DNA from: Solicoccozyma terricola
Lineage: Eukaryota; Basidiomycota; Tremellomycetes; Filobasidiales; Piskurozymaceae
Direction of reading: 5' to 3'
Length of the DNA stretch: 64,000 nt
Assembly: GCA_001600875.1 (NCBI GenBank)
Contig: BCLD01000001.1
Location: forward strand, 2,344,788 to 2,408,787
In this document: positions 25,080 through 36,831 of the stretch, in pieces
How positions within the stretch are numbered: the first letter of the stretch is position 1
Layout: each line of letters opens with the position of its first letter
Program-made: the position numbers and the translations under genes
Notes under the pieces: generated by a model
Told to the model about the DNA's origin: nothing
Database searches by the model: none
The model's input: only the letters and a program-made list of their open reading frames with translations

Positions 25080-28000
25080 ATGACAGTCACTACCACCCTC
25101 CTCCCCATACATCGCTCCACAACAGCGTCGTCACACCCTCACAGCCACAGCCACAACCCCCACCCTCAACCCTATCCCTATCCCGGTCCGTCCACCTATC
25201 AACCTACATCGACCGCTCACCCTCCTACCTCCTACGTGACTGCTACCAGTGGGATGGCTACTCCAGGACGACTCACACCGCTCTTTCAAGGAGACGCATC
25301 GAGGTGGGGGGCTGGTGTGGGATCGAAGGGTGGACGGGAGATGGGTGGAGCAGAGGTGCGGGTGGGGAGATCGGGTGATGATGGTGCAACAGCGAGTGAG
25401 TTGGATACCTTTCAGTATTTACGTGGCTGGTATTCCTGTTGAATACTATCAACAAGTCATCCTCCCACGTTCCTCTGTTCATATGGTTTATACCGAATCG
25501 TTCGAATCGTTCGAATCGTTCCCGTTCCGGGAAGATCCAAGTCGCTGATCTTTCAAACACTCCCTTTATCAACCCTCTTCACAAACCATCCTTTCCCCCC
25601 ATCCACCACCCGTCAAAATAAAAACAACCCCCCACACACAACAACATCAACTCCCTCAAGTCCCATACACGCATTTCACTCCGACTGAAAAACCACTCCC
25701 ACACTCTCCTCCAAACTCACGCCCTCCTCAACAATCTCTCGGTGGAGTTCATCGAGTATCAAACCCTACAGATAACGTACATCAAGTAAAGGACGGAGAA
25801 GGGTTGGTGGATGATATTGGAGAGACTGTGACTAGAAGAAGTAGAACGGATGAAGTCGACGAAGAGGGTTTAGATATGACACCTAGTGCAAGAGCTAAAG
25901 GTGAGGGTAGTTGGTTATCTGTTGTTCCGTTTTCTGCTGAAAGATCGACGTGCACGTTGATTGTATTTCTTTTTTCAACAACAAAACAGTCCTTCCTTGG
26001 GTTCAAAACATACAAGAACTTCCGACGCTTACCCAGCGGCAATCGTGGATGGATCGAGAGGCGGTGGAAAGAGAAGCATTGGAACGAGGAGAGCAGGGAA
26101 GTGGGACTGGGAGGGAGAGTGTGGAGATGAAGGGTGGGGGAGTTAGAGGAGAGGGTGGAGTGGGTGAGTGTGAGAACTCGGTTCTACCGAGGGGCGACGA
26201 CGACATGATGTCATCCACTGACAAGCAAGGGAATGGGCGATCAGCGAGAAATTCGAATCCATCGGATGCCATGTCTAGAGGTGCAAATAAACCTGGAGCA
26301 AGAGTAGGTCAGGGTCCTGAACAAGCAACTCAACCAATTCCATTCCCATTCAGCGATGGACTCGGATCGAATGCCGGTCAGGCGTCCGTGTTGGAACATC
26401 CGCAACTCGCTACACAACCCACCGCAGCGGCGGCGGCGACACAACAGCACGAATCACAGCACGCACCTTGGTTTGCAACTCCTTATGGTCAGTTCTGGCC
26501 GCCAGGTGCGGGTGCCCCAGGTGGTCCTACAGGCCTCCCAGGCGGTGCTGCGGGACCCGTCTATCCATTCCCGTATGCTATGCAGTTTGAAGGCGGGAGC
26601 GGGTTGCCTACCGGACAGCAGTACTCGTTCACAGGCGACGGTACAGCTGCAACACAGCAGAGACCTCGACAGGAGGAAATGAACGGTCCACGTCCGAACG
26701 GAACGTTTGATTTCGGAGTTCAACTTCCCGAATCCTTTTATCAAAGGCATCCGACGGTGGTAATGGACCCCGCAACATCGTCCGTCAACCTACAAACACA
26801 AGCGACAAATAGGAAGATGTCCCCCCACAAGACGTCGATGGGAGATGATCGACCGGAAAGGCTAGACCATGAACGTGAAAAGAGTCTGAATAAGTTGGCC
26901 GGAGCTAATAGTGTGGATATGGGGACGTCCAGGTTGGGATTCCAAGCCGTTGGTGGTAAAGAGAAGAAGGTGTGTTGTTTTCGCCACAGCGGGATCATCT
27001 GCTCATACAAACCCCCATCCTCGCTAGCACAAGAAACATGATATAGAGGGCGGCGCACTACGCAAGGACAACGGTAAAACCAAAAAGGACAAGCACAAGC
27101 ACAAGCACAAACATCGTCATCCCTCCAAGGAAGAGGACGGACATCATCATCATCACGCCAACAAGGACAAAACCCCGCCGCATCCGACGGTCTTGCAAAC
27201 CGACGACGGGGAAAGGATTTCCTCACAAGGCTCCCACTTCTCCAAGCCAGATCTTGTCGATGGAGCGAAACGAGCGACACAACAAACACGCACGTCTGAT
27301 CCCTCATTTGGTCACTTTGGTCGACCATTTTCACATGAAATGGGTGTGTATCCCGGATTCGATGACGTTCCAGAGGCCGGCGATATGCCGTATTCTGGCG
27401 ACCAACATGATGTCCCAATCATCATCATGGGTGGTCCAGGGGGAGCAGCGATAGGTCTCGGTGGCCTTGGCCTTGGATTGGCCGGATTGTCAGGTCTGTA
27501 CACGCCGCACCGCGATCAGAGGAGTGCCTACGTTGAAACCATCACAGATGAGGAGGTGCGTTGCGGCTTGTCGTGAGTGTGGTTGACCGCGCGCTGACGA
27601 TTTTGTAGGCTCCGGCGGATCTTGCAAGGTCCCTTGGTGGCGAGGTAAGTAGGGTAATGAGCCCCTTGTCGCGATTTTCTCAATTGACGACTCTTGCCGC
27701 AGCATGTCACCCCCACGATCAATGTCAAGGAGCTCAATACGGCCCATATCGCCCCTAACGGCTCTCGGGTGTCCGGTCGAGGCTTCAACACGCCTTCCGA
27801 GCGACAGTTTTCGGCGCAAACCACCACAGGCCCTCGAGAACATTCCCCGTACGCCCCCCCAACCACTCTATCGCTTGTCGAGAACACGGCCAAAGACAGT
27901 AAATTCCACGATGAAGCTCTCTGCCAGCTGTTACATGCCGCTCGTAACTTGCAGATTGGAGAGTCTGCCAGGAAAGCTGTACGCAGCGCCGCCAAGGCGA

Positions 28001-30128
28001 GAGTTGTCGAGTTGGCGAGGATGAGTGAGCGCGGAGAGGTAGGTGCGGAATGCTTTTTGGAACCGGTCAACACTGCTGACACTAACCCTACAGCTTCATC
28101 CGGGGACCATACTGCCTGTCCCAGCCAATATCATGCAACAGCCAACGACAGAAGCCGATCTACGCCGTATGGAGGAGCTGGTATGTTGCTGCGAAGTGTG
28201 GCAATCCCGTCAATCCGAACTGAAAATGATACCACTTTGCAGGATCACGGTCCGCCAGCGTGGTCACAGACCGTGAGCCTGACAACTACCTGCACTTCCC
28301 TTCCTCCACTCATGACCTCCACTTTCAGCTCTTCCACATGCTCTCCCTCACCAACGCTCGTCTTGACGACATGGAGAATCGCCTTGTGATCGATCCTCAG
28401 TCCAATACAGCTCCGAGCTCGCCACCGACGCAGGACGACGAAGCAGAAGCTCGAACAGTGCTTCACAACATCCTCTTCCCCGAGCACCCGATTCCTCTAC
28501 ACGACGCGAAGCCTCGAAGCACTTTCAATACCGCGCCTGTACATCCGATCAATGCTATCCCTGCCTCCTTGCAAGCCGATCAAAACCCACCTTTGATCCA
28601 TGTCCAACCTCCTACTGCACAGGACAGCAACATCGACGGTTCCCGTTATCAAGCGACTTCTCGAGAGTCCGTGAACGAGGAGGTCCCAACCACCGACCAC
28701 CATGACAAGGATTCTACTCGATCCGCAACTCCGAAAGCCGAGGTGAATCAGACTGTGCACATGGGCGACATTGCTCCGGCGTCTTTCGATCCGCTTTGCC
28801 CTCGACTGCCATTCCCGCATCCATGGGACATTGTGACGCAGAGGCTGTTCTCGTGGGCCTTGGTGTGGATGGAAGATGATTTCGTCAGGACATTGGAGAG
28901 TACTGCGCTGGGGTATCAAGTGGATGAGTTTGCATTGACAATCTATACGATGATGACGTTCAAGAGGCGAGTGCGGTCGATGACGGCGTTTCTGGTAAAG
29001 CTTATCCGTTCCTCCTCTTCAGAAATCTCCGCCACAGGATGTGCGCCGTTCCCTCGATGCCCTGCGACAAACTCGTGAGTTGTGATCGAACTCGGACACC
29101 CCCGGGGAACCACCCACGGCTGATTGTTTTCCTCCAGTTCGTTCCTCCAAATATGGCCGACGCCATCAACCGTGCCGTACATGCAGTGAGTATCGCCGGT
29201 TCCTATGCCGGTAGCATGCTGACGATTTCTTCCGCAGAGACGATTCCAGGATGCGGAGCAGATTCTTACCGAGTTGTGGTATCGTAAGTGGTTCTCTTTT
29301 TCGCCACCGACCGATCCGACCCATAAACCTCCTTCCCTTCCTAGCTTTCGGTTTCAAATCTCCACCACGAGTCATCGTCGCTCTCGCCAAACATCGGAAC
29401 GAACCTGATTCATGGGCAGCGCATCGGCGAGTCTGACGTTGGCGCCTACATCTCGTTCGTCAGCTGAATTGGGTGCTTGCACAGATTCGACTTGACGACC
29501 GCAAGACTGACGACGATGAGTTTCTCGAGTCAAGAAAAGTCTTTGATTGACGGTAGTGAGTGTGGGATGGGTAAGGGCGAGGAATTCCAGGCAAAGTGAC
29601 TGATATTTGCCCATCGCGCAACTTCCGCAAGGACCGTTCATGTGTAAGTTGACCTATACCTTGTCCCTATTGCGTGACCTGACGTTGTGTGCGGTGATCA
29701 GGGTGGTTTGCAATCCGCTCCGCCTGGCCAGAGCATAACATCCCCCATCCCGATCACCTCGCTCAGAAGAATCAACGTATCATCACGTCGCCGGAGATGA
29801 AGACCGACAACTCGTTGGCCGCATCGAATGTCAGTAGGAATCTGTTGCTGTGAGTGAGCGGGTGGTCGGGATGTGAAATAGGCAGCTACTAATGATTCTC
29901 GCCGTACTAGTGGATGGAGACCTGATCGAACGACTGACATTCCAAAGCTGAGGAATATGGTATGGCAAGAGGTGAGAGCGATGTTGTGTCGGGTCGTGTG
30001 ACTAGCTGGCGGGTTACCGACCGATGTGATTCTATCCCCTGGTGATTCAGGTCAAACGCCTATACAATCGGAAGTTGTCTGGCAAGCTTGTGATCCAAGC
30101 TGGGCACCCGATACCAGACGACATGTGA
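25080..30128 (+). CDS. Large, mostly disordered protein with conserved C-terminal region, unknown function
   Basis: I do not recognise a named family. Exons 25080-25395, 25661-25900, 25990-26969 and from 27034 onward join in frame, followed by many short exons to the TGA at 30126-30128. N-terminal parts are rich in Ser, Pro, Gln and Gly (GAPGGPTGLPGGAAGPVYPF). A Lys/His block at about 27080-27150 reads KHKHKHKHRH then GHHHHH. A Gly-rich hydrophobic stretch (MGGPGGAAIGLGGLGLGLAG) is near 27430. The C-terminal third looks folded and helical: FHDEALCQLLHAARNLQIGE, PWDIVTQRLFSWALVWMEDD and EFALTIYTMMTFKRRVRSM. It continues through FVPPNMADAINRAV to a Trp-rich end (MWWFAIRSAWPEHN). The start is uncertain because an upstream exon is possible. 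The 265-base first intron is unusually long for this window and may hide an exon. Confidence 0.6.
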
Positions 30129-30592
30129 TGGAGGTGGGCTGTGGATGTTGTTTCTGTTATAGTGCTCGTGCGAGTTACCTCTGTAGACCCCTGTAGACCC
30201 CACCCCGGGATATTTCTGACGATCACGTGACCACGAACCTCGTCTCCCGCCCAAACTTGTCTTTTCGTTGATCAAGAAGCTCCGAAAGTTGTTCACAAAC
30301 GACATTTTCATCTCCTTTTATTGTTGCTCGACTCTAGTCAACAATCTCGTGCATCCACAGTCGCATCACCTCATTTCAGTGCTCACACGCTAGCTGCCAA
30401 TCTTCCAAGTCCAACAAAAAAAAAACTCTTTTCTTACAAACAACGTGAGTCGTCGCGTTTGATGGATAGAACTCTGGTCCATGTGTCGGTGACATGTCCT
30501 TACAACGGGGGTGGAGAGATGGGATCGCCAGCAGTCCCAACCCACGGCGGTCCTTTTTTGGCCAATTCAGCTGACCACGTCGTCTCCCACAG
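30129..30592. other. Intergenic/5' leader of the GYF gene
   Basis: Promoter space for the following gene. It contains one CACGTG hexamer at 30224-30229 and a short direct repeat of CTGTAGACCC at about 30181-30200. A spliced leader is possible, since a CAG precedes the chosen ATG by one base, but this cannot be decided from sequence alone. Confidence 0.4.
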
Positions 30593-33500
30593 ATGTCTCA
30601 AGCATCCATGCAGTTTGCCCCACAATGGCTTAAGAAGCCATCCGCCACCTCGGTGCCGCCTCCTGCTAGGCCTCGTTCCTCCAGTCCACCGGTTACCTCC
30701 CCAACTTCTGTCACCCTGAATTCTATCAACACTGGCATTTCGTACTCTCACATGGCCAACCCGACATCCGCTCGTTCCGAGTCCTTCCCATCTGATGGCG
30801 TGCCCAACGGCGCAGGATCGTGGGGTCAGGGTGGACCGAACGGTATTCCGTTGGACGAAGCTAGACCTTTTAGGTACTCTAAAGAGGCCATGTTGGCTCT
30901 TTACGATTCGGTCGCGGTGAAGAATAGGCCGTTGGAGTTGTTGGAATTGGCCGAGGGTGGCGGTGTCGTCCTAAGTGGGCAGCCGAATGTTCCTTTCGGG
31001 TTCACCGAGTGGAGCGAAGAAGAGAAGAAGGTGAATTCGGGAGGTGCTTTTCTAATCCTTCACTGTTCGATCCACTGATCCGCTGCTGCGCTTAGACTTT
31101 TACAACCTCTCTGAACCCACCAACCCGTCCTCGAGCTCAACATCCTCCCGTCACCGCCACTCCCGATCGTGACCCCCCAGCTCCCTTCCTCCGTCGCGGA
31201 ACGACCAGCACTTCCATCTCCAGTACAACTATTGGCGGTGGCCGGTCCGTGATTTCTGGCGGTTTCGGCAGGGGAGAAGGTGGAGCGTTCGGTGGTGGAA
31301 AAGTAGGGAGTGATGCTCCTGTAGTGGAACCTCCGAGGGTCGAGAGGGACACGAGAGACATTGGTTTTAGAGATCGTGGGGAGAGGACGGAGAGAACGGA
31401 TCGCGGGGAGAGGCATGTAGGGACATTCGGTGGTAGCACTGGATTCGTGAATGGTGCGTTCGGAGCAAGTGGGACAGACGTCGAGGCTGGAAGAAGACCT
31501 GGGAGGGTGTTACGAGGTGCAGTTGGCAGAGGTGTTGCCGAGGGAGGTGAGTGGCGAAAGCGACCGGCTGGTGTCACGGACTGACAAAAAAGTTCATCAC
31601 AGATGCACCAGTGGCAACGACTCCTGTCCGATCGTCCAATACCGCGGCAACTTGGAGACCATCTCCTCGCAACCCATCTGTCTCCGGCTCATTCGAAGGT
31701 GTCCTCGGGTTTGGTGGTGCTTCAGGTGGTCAAGACAGTAAATCCGTTGCCGAAACACCTGCGCCTCCTGTTCCAGCTGTGGTTGGATGGAGAGAGCGAG
31801 AAAAGGCTGCTACGGGCGGCTCTCAGATTGGAACACCTGAGCGCTCCACAAGCGGGTTAGCCGGTGGTGTGATGCCGCTGGCTGGTGGTGGGACTGGCTG
31901 GACGAAAGGCGGTGGTAGATGGAGGATGGCTGCTCAAGCTGAGCAAGCTGAACAGACTGAGAAGGTGAGTTCGACCGGGCACCGCGCTGTGGGATGACCT
32001 CCTTTTCTAACCTCCCTCACAGCGACCTGGTGCAAATGCCACCGTTCCACCGTCATCTGCCGATGTCGAGCCAGCCACTTCCGTCGTGACAGTTCCAACC
32101 GATACTCCGGTAGAGGAACGCATGTATCAGCTCTCAACATCCGGAGAGGCGCAAGGCAACGTGGCGCCCCCTCCACCAACTACCGCACCTGAGGACGTTC
32201 AATGGTACTATACCGATCCCGCTGGTCTACAACAGGGTGAGTTTATGTAGCATGTTGATTTTGGAAGACACGCCGCCGCTCACACATCATACACTCCGCC
32301 TTGTATAGGACCATTCACTGCTCCACAAATGCAAGACTGGTTCTCACACAATTACTTTGTGGACAGCCTTCCACTCCGCAGGGAACATGAAAGTGAATAC
32401 CGTACTCTCGCTCAACTCGTGGAGGAAACTGGCGATGCTGCCAGTCCGTTCTTGGCGACACCAAAACATCGATCTGCAGCACCCAGTCCACCTCGCCACG
32501 TCGTCGACTCTCCCTCTCACATACAACCAACCAACGGCATGCACTCCTCGCCGTTTGCTTCCAATGTGCAGCCGATGGCCTTTGACCCAATGATGCAGGC
32601 GCATGCGCATGCGCAAGCACATGCTCAACGATCCGTCTGGGACAACAATATGCGACCCTCTCCCTTCTCACAGCATGAGATTGGGGCTCCGATCGCTTCA
32701 CCCTTCGGCAGACCTCTAGACCAAATGCCCAACCCCATGTTTGGTGGAGCGGACCCGAACGTTGCCATGCGCATGGCTCAGCAAGTGCAGTACAACGGTT
32801 CATCCCCGTGGGGTATGGTCCCACATCCCATGGCATTCGGTCAACCGATTCCTCCACAATTCGCCGTCCCTTCTGCCAACGGCCCATCGCCAGCATACCA
32901 GAACCTCCCCTCTCAAGGGCCGACCCCATCCAGCGACTCGTACCAGCAGACGTCGGCTCCTGCCTGGCCTCTACCTCCGGTGGCACACCAACACGTGGCG
33001 CCAGCACCGCAGCAGGTGCACAATCACATCGCCCCGATCGAGCCTGACGTAAAGACCTCCGTTGCGACCAGTCTCGTCGAGAGTTCAGTGTCATCGGAAG
33101 CAGAAAAGGCCAACGAGCAGCCCTCCCCGGTTCCATCTCCCGCACCCGTTCCGCAAACTCCAGTCGTGTCCGAGCGCAAGGTGCAAAAGCCTAGCTCCGC
33201 CCTGCCTCCACCTCCCGCATCTCTCCCGGCCAAGCCGGTTACCGTCGTCTTACCACCGCCAAAGGAGACATTGTCTACTACCGAGGAGCCTCTCAAGTCG
33301 TCGCCACCACCGTCCGTTGAACCTGTGGCAAAGAAGGCCACTGCCTCCGCTGCAACTGAGGCGACTCCTGCCAGTTCGCCATCCACTTCGAAGGCTGCGC
33401 CGTGGGCCAAGGACGAGGAGAGGCCAAAGGCCGCCTCGGGTCCATCTTTGCGTGACATACAAGTCGCCGAAGCCAGGGAAGCGGACGCGAAGAAGGCGGC

Positions 33501-34497
33501 GGACGTCAAGGCCAGGGCTGCAGCCCAGGCCGCCATTGCCCCGCAGATGGAGTCAGAAACCGTTCACAACATGAGCTGGGGCCTTCCATCTAAGTCGTCG
33601 TCCGCAGCTATAGCTGCAGCGGCCGCATCCTCGGCCGCTCCTGCCCATGTCTGGGGGCAAGGCGACGCGGTCGTCAAGAAGACGTTGAAGCAGATTCAGG
33701 AGGAAGAGGAGAAGCGACAAAAGGTGGCGACGGCGGCCAAGTTGGCGGCTTCCAACGGAGCTGTTACTCGTCGAGGTTACGCAGATCTCGCGGCCGTACC
33801 ATCGGCGCCGGCCGTTCCTCAACCTGGCTGGAGTACTGTCGGTGCGGGAGGCAAGACAACTGCCATCGCGCCTACCCCGGTACGAGCATCTGTCGTTTCC
33901 TCTCCTTTGAGCAAAACGCCGGTGCCATCGACACCACCCGTCAAGGCCGTCGTCAAGCCATCGGCTGCGAGTCTAGACGAGATCGCTCCGTCGGTTGAGT
34001 TCATCAGGTGGACCAAGGAGGCGTTGAAGGGTCTCGCTGGGGTTAATCGTGAGAGAAAGATGTGGACTTTTTTTCCTGGTGTCCAGAATATTGACCTGCC
34101 TACCACCGCCACAGTGGACGAGTTCATTCAAATGTTGCTCACATTCCCCGTGGAACCTGGAGCTTCTTCCCGTGCCGACCAACTGGAGATCATCAGCGAC
34201 AGCGTGTACGCCAATTCATCCACGTTGGACGGCAGAAGATTCGCTCAGGAGTTTTACACGAAGCGCAAGGCGGATGCTCAGAACAGGCTCGCTGCACCAA
34301 ACGCCATCAAGGCGGGAACCGTCAGGAGCAACTCATTGGCAGAGAGTAAGTAGTTTTGTCGTGGCATTTCCCCGGCTGATCGGCGCGCTGAAAACCTACC
34401 GAGTACCCTCACAGTCGTCAAAACGCAGCCGAAGCAGAGCAATACGGACTTTGGCGGGTTCAAGGTTGTGAAACCAAAGGGAAAGGGTAGGAAGTAA
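30593..34497 (+). CDS. GYF-domain protein (SMY2/SYH1/GIGYF-like)
   Basis: Exons 30593-31030, 31096-31546, 31603-31964, 32023-32236, 32309-34345 and 34415-34497 sum exactly to 1194 residues. The GYF domain spans the fourth and fifth exons, at about residues 470-530: VQWYYTDPAGLQQG joined to PFTAPQMQDWFSHNYF then DSLPLRR. This has the W-x-Y-x-D-P-x-G-x-x-Q-G-P-F signature and the trailing Trp-x(7-8)-F segment, which bind proline-rich PPG-phi peptides. An Arg/Gly-rich region precedes it. Pro/Ala-rich linkers and a charged helix (LKQIQEEEEKRQKVATAAKL) follow. Near the C-terminus is another conserved helical block (FIQMLLTFPVEPGA to FAQEFYTKRK). By homology to Smy2/GIGYF it is expected in mRNA translational control or COPII-linked functions; no direct evidence for either here. 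The stop is 82 bases from the convergent Mei5/Sfr1-like stop. Confidence 0.88.
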
Positions 34498-34579
34498 AGG
34501 AGGAGCTGAATGTGTTCAATAGTCTACACGGCTACGAGATCATCTACCATCATGTCTTTTGCATGTTTTCACTTGAATT

Positions 34580-36489
34580 TTACATGTCCAACCAGTCTGC
34601 GTTCTCCTCGTCCCATCCTAAGAGTTCCGGATCCACCTGTAACGACGACATCATCCTTCCTTGGTCCCAGACTCCGACCTCGGTGTCGTCGTCGTCCCCA
34701 ACCTCCACAGTCGGCGCGAGCGTGGTGGGTTCATCGAAAAAAGACCTCGGCGCCTGAGAACATGGTTCGGGCATCATAGCGAACACTTTATCAACGACCG
34801 TCCTCCCAGCCAGTCGCCATTGCACGACCAGCTCCTCCAGTTTGTCATCCGGATGGTCCAAGACTCGTTTCGCTTGTTTGAGAATTTGGAGACGACGTTC
34901 GAGAGCGGTGATTTCGGCAGACTTGTTGAATGTATTGAGGGTGGTGGTGGTGGTGGTGGTGGTGGTGGTGGTGGTGGATAATAGGTTTGACGGGGAACTG
35001 GAAGTGAGTTGAGCGAGCGTCGGTGACGAAATGTTGGATGACATGAGCGGCGACCTGAACGGCTTGGAAGATCTCGTCGATGCAATATTCCTAGCTCGAA
35101 GACTTGGGGACTTGCTCTCCTCGAATTTCGGAAAGGGTCGGCTGTCCATCATATTCGCGGATGGTGGTAGATGATGTTTGATCGTCGATGTCGATGTCAA
35201 TTGCGATTTGAGACCGAGGTACGTATGTAGATTATCGCGAGTCATCGGTGATCGGAAAGGAAGTTTGAGTTTCTTCAATGCTTTGGCGGCGCGATCGAGG
35301 TTCTGAAGAAGGACGGGAGGGCCGGGTCATTGGATTAGAATTGAACAACGACGTCCGTCAGCTTGAGTGGGACCTCACATCGGAATGTCGTCTTTTTCTC
35401 TGAGACGATCGTGATGGAGATGGAAGTGGACTAGAGAGGAGAATATCAATCTGGGGAGTTTTGCATTCTGATCAGAAGTTGATCGACGTGCAAGAAGGTG
35501 ACACTCGACAATACCTGCTCATCCACGTCCGATAATCCCATCATATCCTTGATCTCCCCACTATCAACGTCCATCCTATTTGATTCATTCGGCGGTCTGT
35601 CCACCATCATCGTCGCGGGAATGATCTTGTTCTCACCCGCCTCGAACGTAAACCCCTCAAACACCCCATCATCTATTCCTCCGGCTATCAATGATTTACT
35701 TCTCTTCAACGACGACAACGAACCGTCTTCACACGCCCTCGAACGCCGGTGTTTCCCGACATTCAACGCTATATCGATATCCAACGGTACACTTGAACAT
35801 CTTGTGGTTCTGAATTGACTGTGATTGTTGGATGCTGGAGGAGGAGAAGCGGATTTGATGGGTTTGGATGAACGTGCTGAGTCGTATTGTATGTCACGGG
35901 ATGTGGTACCGACGTCGTTGGAGGGTTCTTGTGATGTGTTTATGGATTGATCAGGATCTCCGTTGTCGCGATTGAGGATGTGTAGGATGGTGAGGTTGTT
36001 GAGGTTGGAGAATATATCAGAGTTTTCGTGTATGGGAACATGTTGATCAGGATTCGAGATAGAGAGAATCGGTTTGGTCTGAGGTGAATCGACGTGAGAA
36101 GTGGTTGGAATGATCGGGGATGTGTAAGGATGTTCCGGCGCGTTGGGAGATGTTGGAGTTGAGAGATAATGGTGATGGGGGTTATCTTGTGTAGTGACTG
36201 ATACCAGTATCGGAGGGATGCCAGTAATATCGTTATCCAAGTCTTCCATGGCTAGAATATCACCCTCCAACTTGCATCCAGTCCCCAACCCAACACCCAT
36301 TCCCAGCCTCTCGTATCCACCGACCACCACCCCAGCTGAACTACATCTTCTTCGAGGAAAGGGAGGTGGAATATTGGATGGAGGTAGGGAAGATGCTCGT
36401 TGTGCGTTGTGGTGGTGGAGTGGGAGCATCTGAGCGATGGTGGACGTGGGATGACCTCCCCCTCCCCCTCCCGAGGACTGATGCTCCAT
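34580..36489 (-). CDS. Possible Mei5/Sfr1-type recombination accessory protein
   Basis: Exons 36489-35515, 35450-35379 and 35302-34580 join to 589 residues. The first two thirds are disordered. The second half has PxxFRSP-like motifs (LPFRSPM and KPFRSPL), and a C-terminal coiled coil follows: ALERRLQILKQAKRVLDHP then KLEELVVQWRLAGRTVVDKV. A helix with the pattern KLEEL..xWR.AGR plus upstream FKSP-like motifs is what I associate with the Mei5/Sfr1 partner of Swi5, which stimulates Rad51/Dmc1. The match is by pattern only and no search was possible. It could be an unrelated disordered protein with a coiled coil. An ACC repeat encodes about twelve Thr at 34939-34978. The gene is divergent from NOP58. 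Confidence 0.5.
34939..34978. repeat. GGT/ACC trinucleotide repeat, coding
   Basis: A (GGT)n tract on the plus strand within the Mei5/Sfr1-like reading frame. On the sense strand it encodes a run of Thr (LLSTTTTTTTTTTTTLNTF). Confidence 0.8.
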
Positions 36490-36525
36490 GTTGATGTATA
36501 TTCCATCGGTGGCGGTGGCGAATCA

Positions 36526-36678
36526 CGGTGGCGGTGGCGGTGGCGGTGGCGGTGGCGAGCACGTGACGTTGCAACCTCTCCACCGTGACACGTGATACAT
36601 GGTCAGATTCGCCACTGCACGTGACCCATTGCACACGTGACCCGTTCGCCACCCGGTTCGCCACCCATTCGCCACCGC
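36526..36678. promoter_or_regulatory. Shared promoter with four CACGTG boxes and GGTGGC / TTCGCCACC repeats
   Basis: Between the divergent starts of the Mei5/Sfr1-like gene (36489, -) and NOP58 (36832, +). A (GGTGGC)n tandem lies at about 36526-36556. It is followed by CACGTG at 36560-36565, 36589-36594, 36618-36623 and 36634-36639, three of them as CACGTGAC. Three TTCGCCACC copies follow at about 36645-36675. CACGTG is the E-box bound by bHLH factors such as Cbf1; use by such a factor here is inference. Confidence 0.6.
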
Positions 36679-36831
36679 CACTCCCCCGTTCTCACGGTGG
36701 TCAACCCCGTTTCGACATTTCCAAAATTTAGAATCCAACCGAGCCCAGCGTGCTCCGTGCTCTCCTGTCCATCGTCGTCGTCGTCCTCACCATCACACTC
36801 ACAATCCACATCGACCACCAGTTCAGCTATC

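Noticed and set aside
30181..30200. CTGTAGACCC direct repeat as a transposon end or target-site duplication
   Set aside because: The copies are adjacent, with no inverted repeats or element between them; it is a short tandem repeat.
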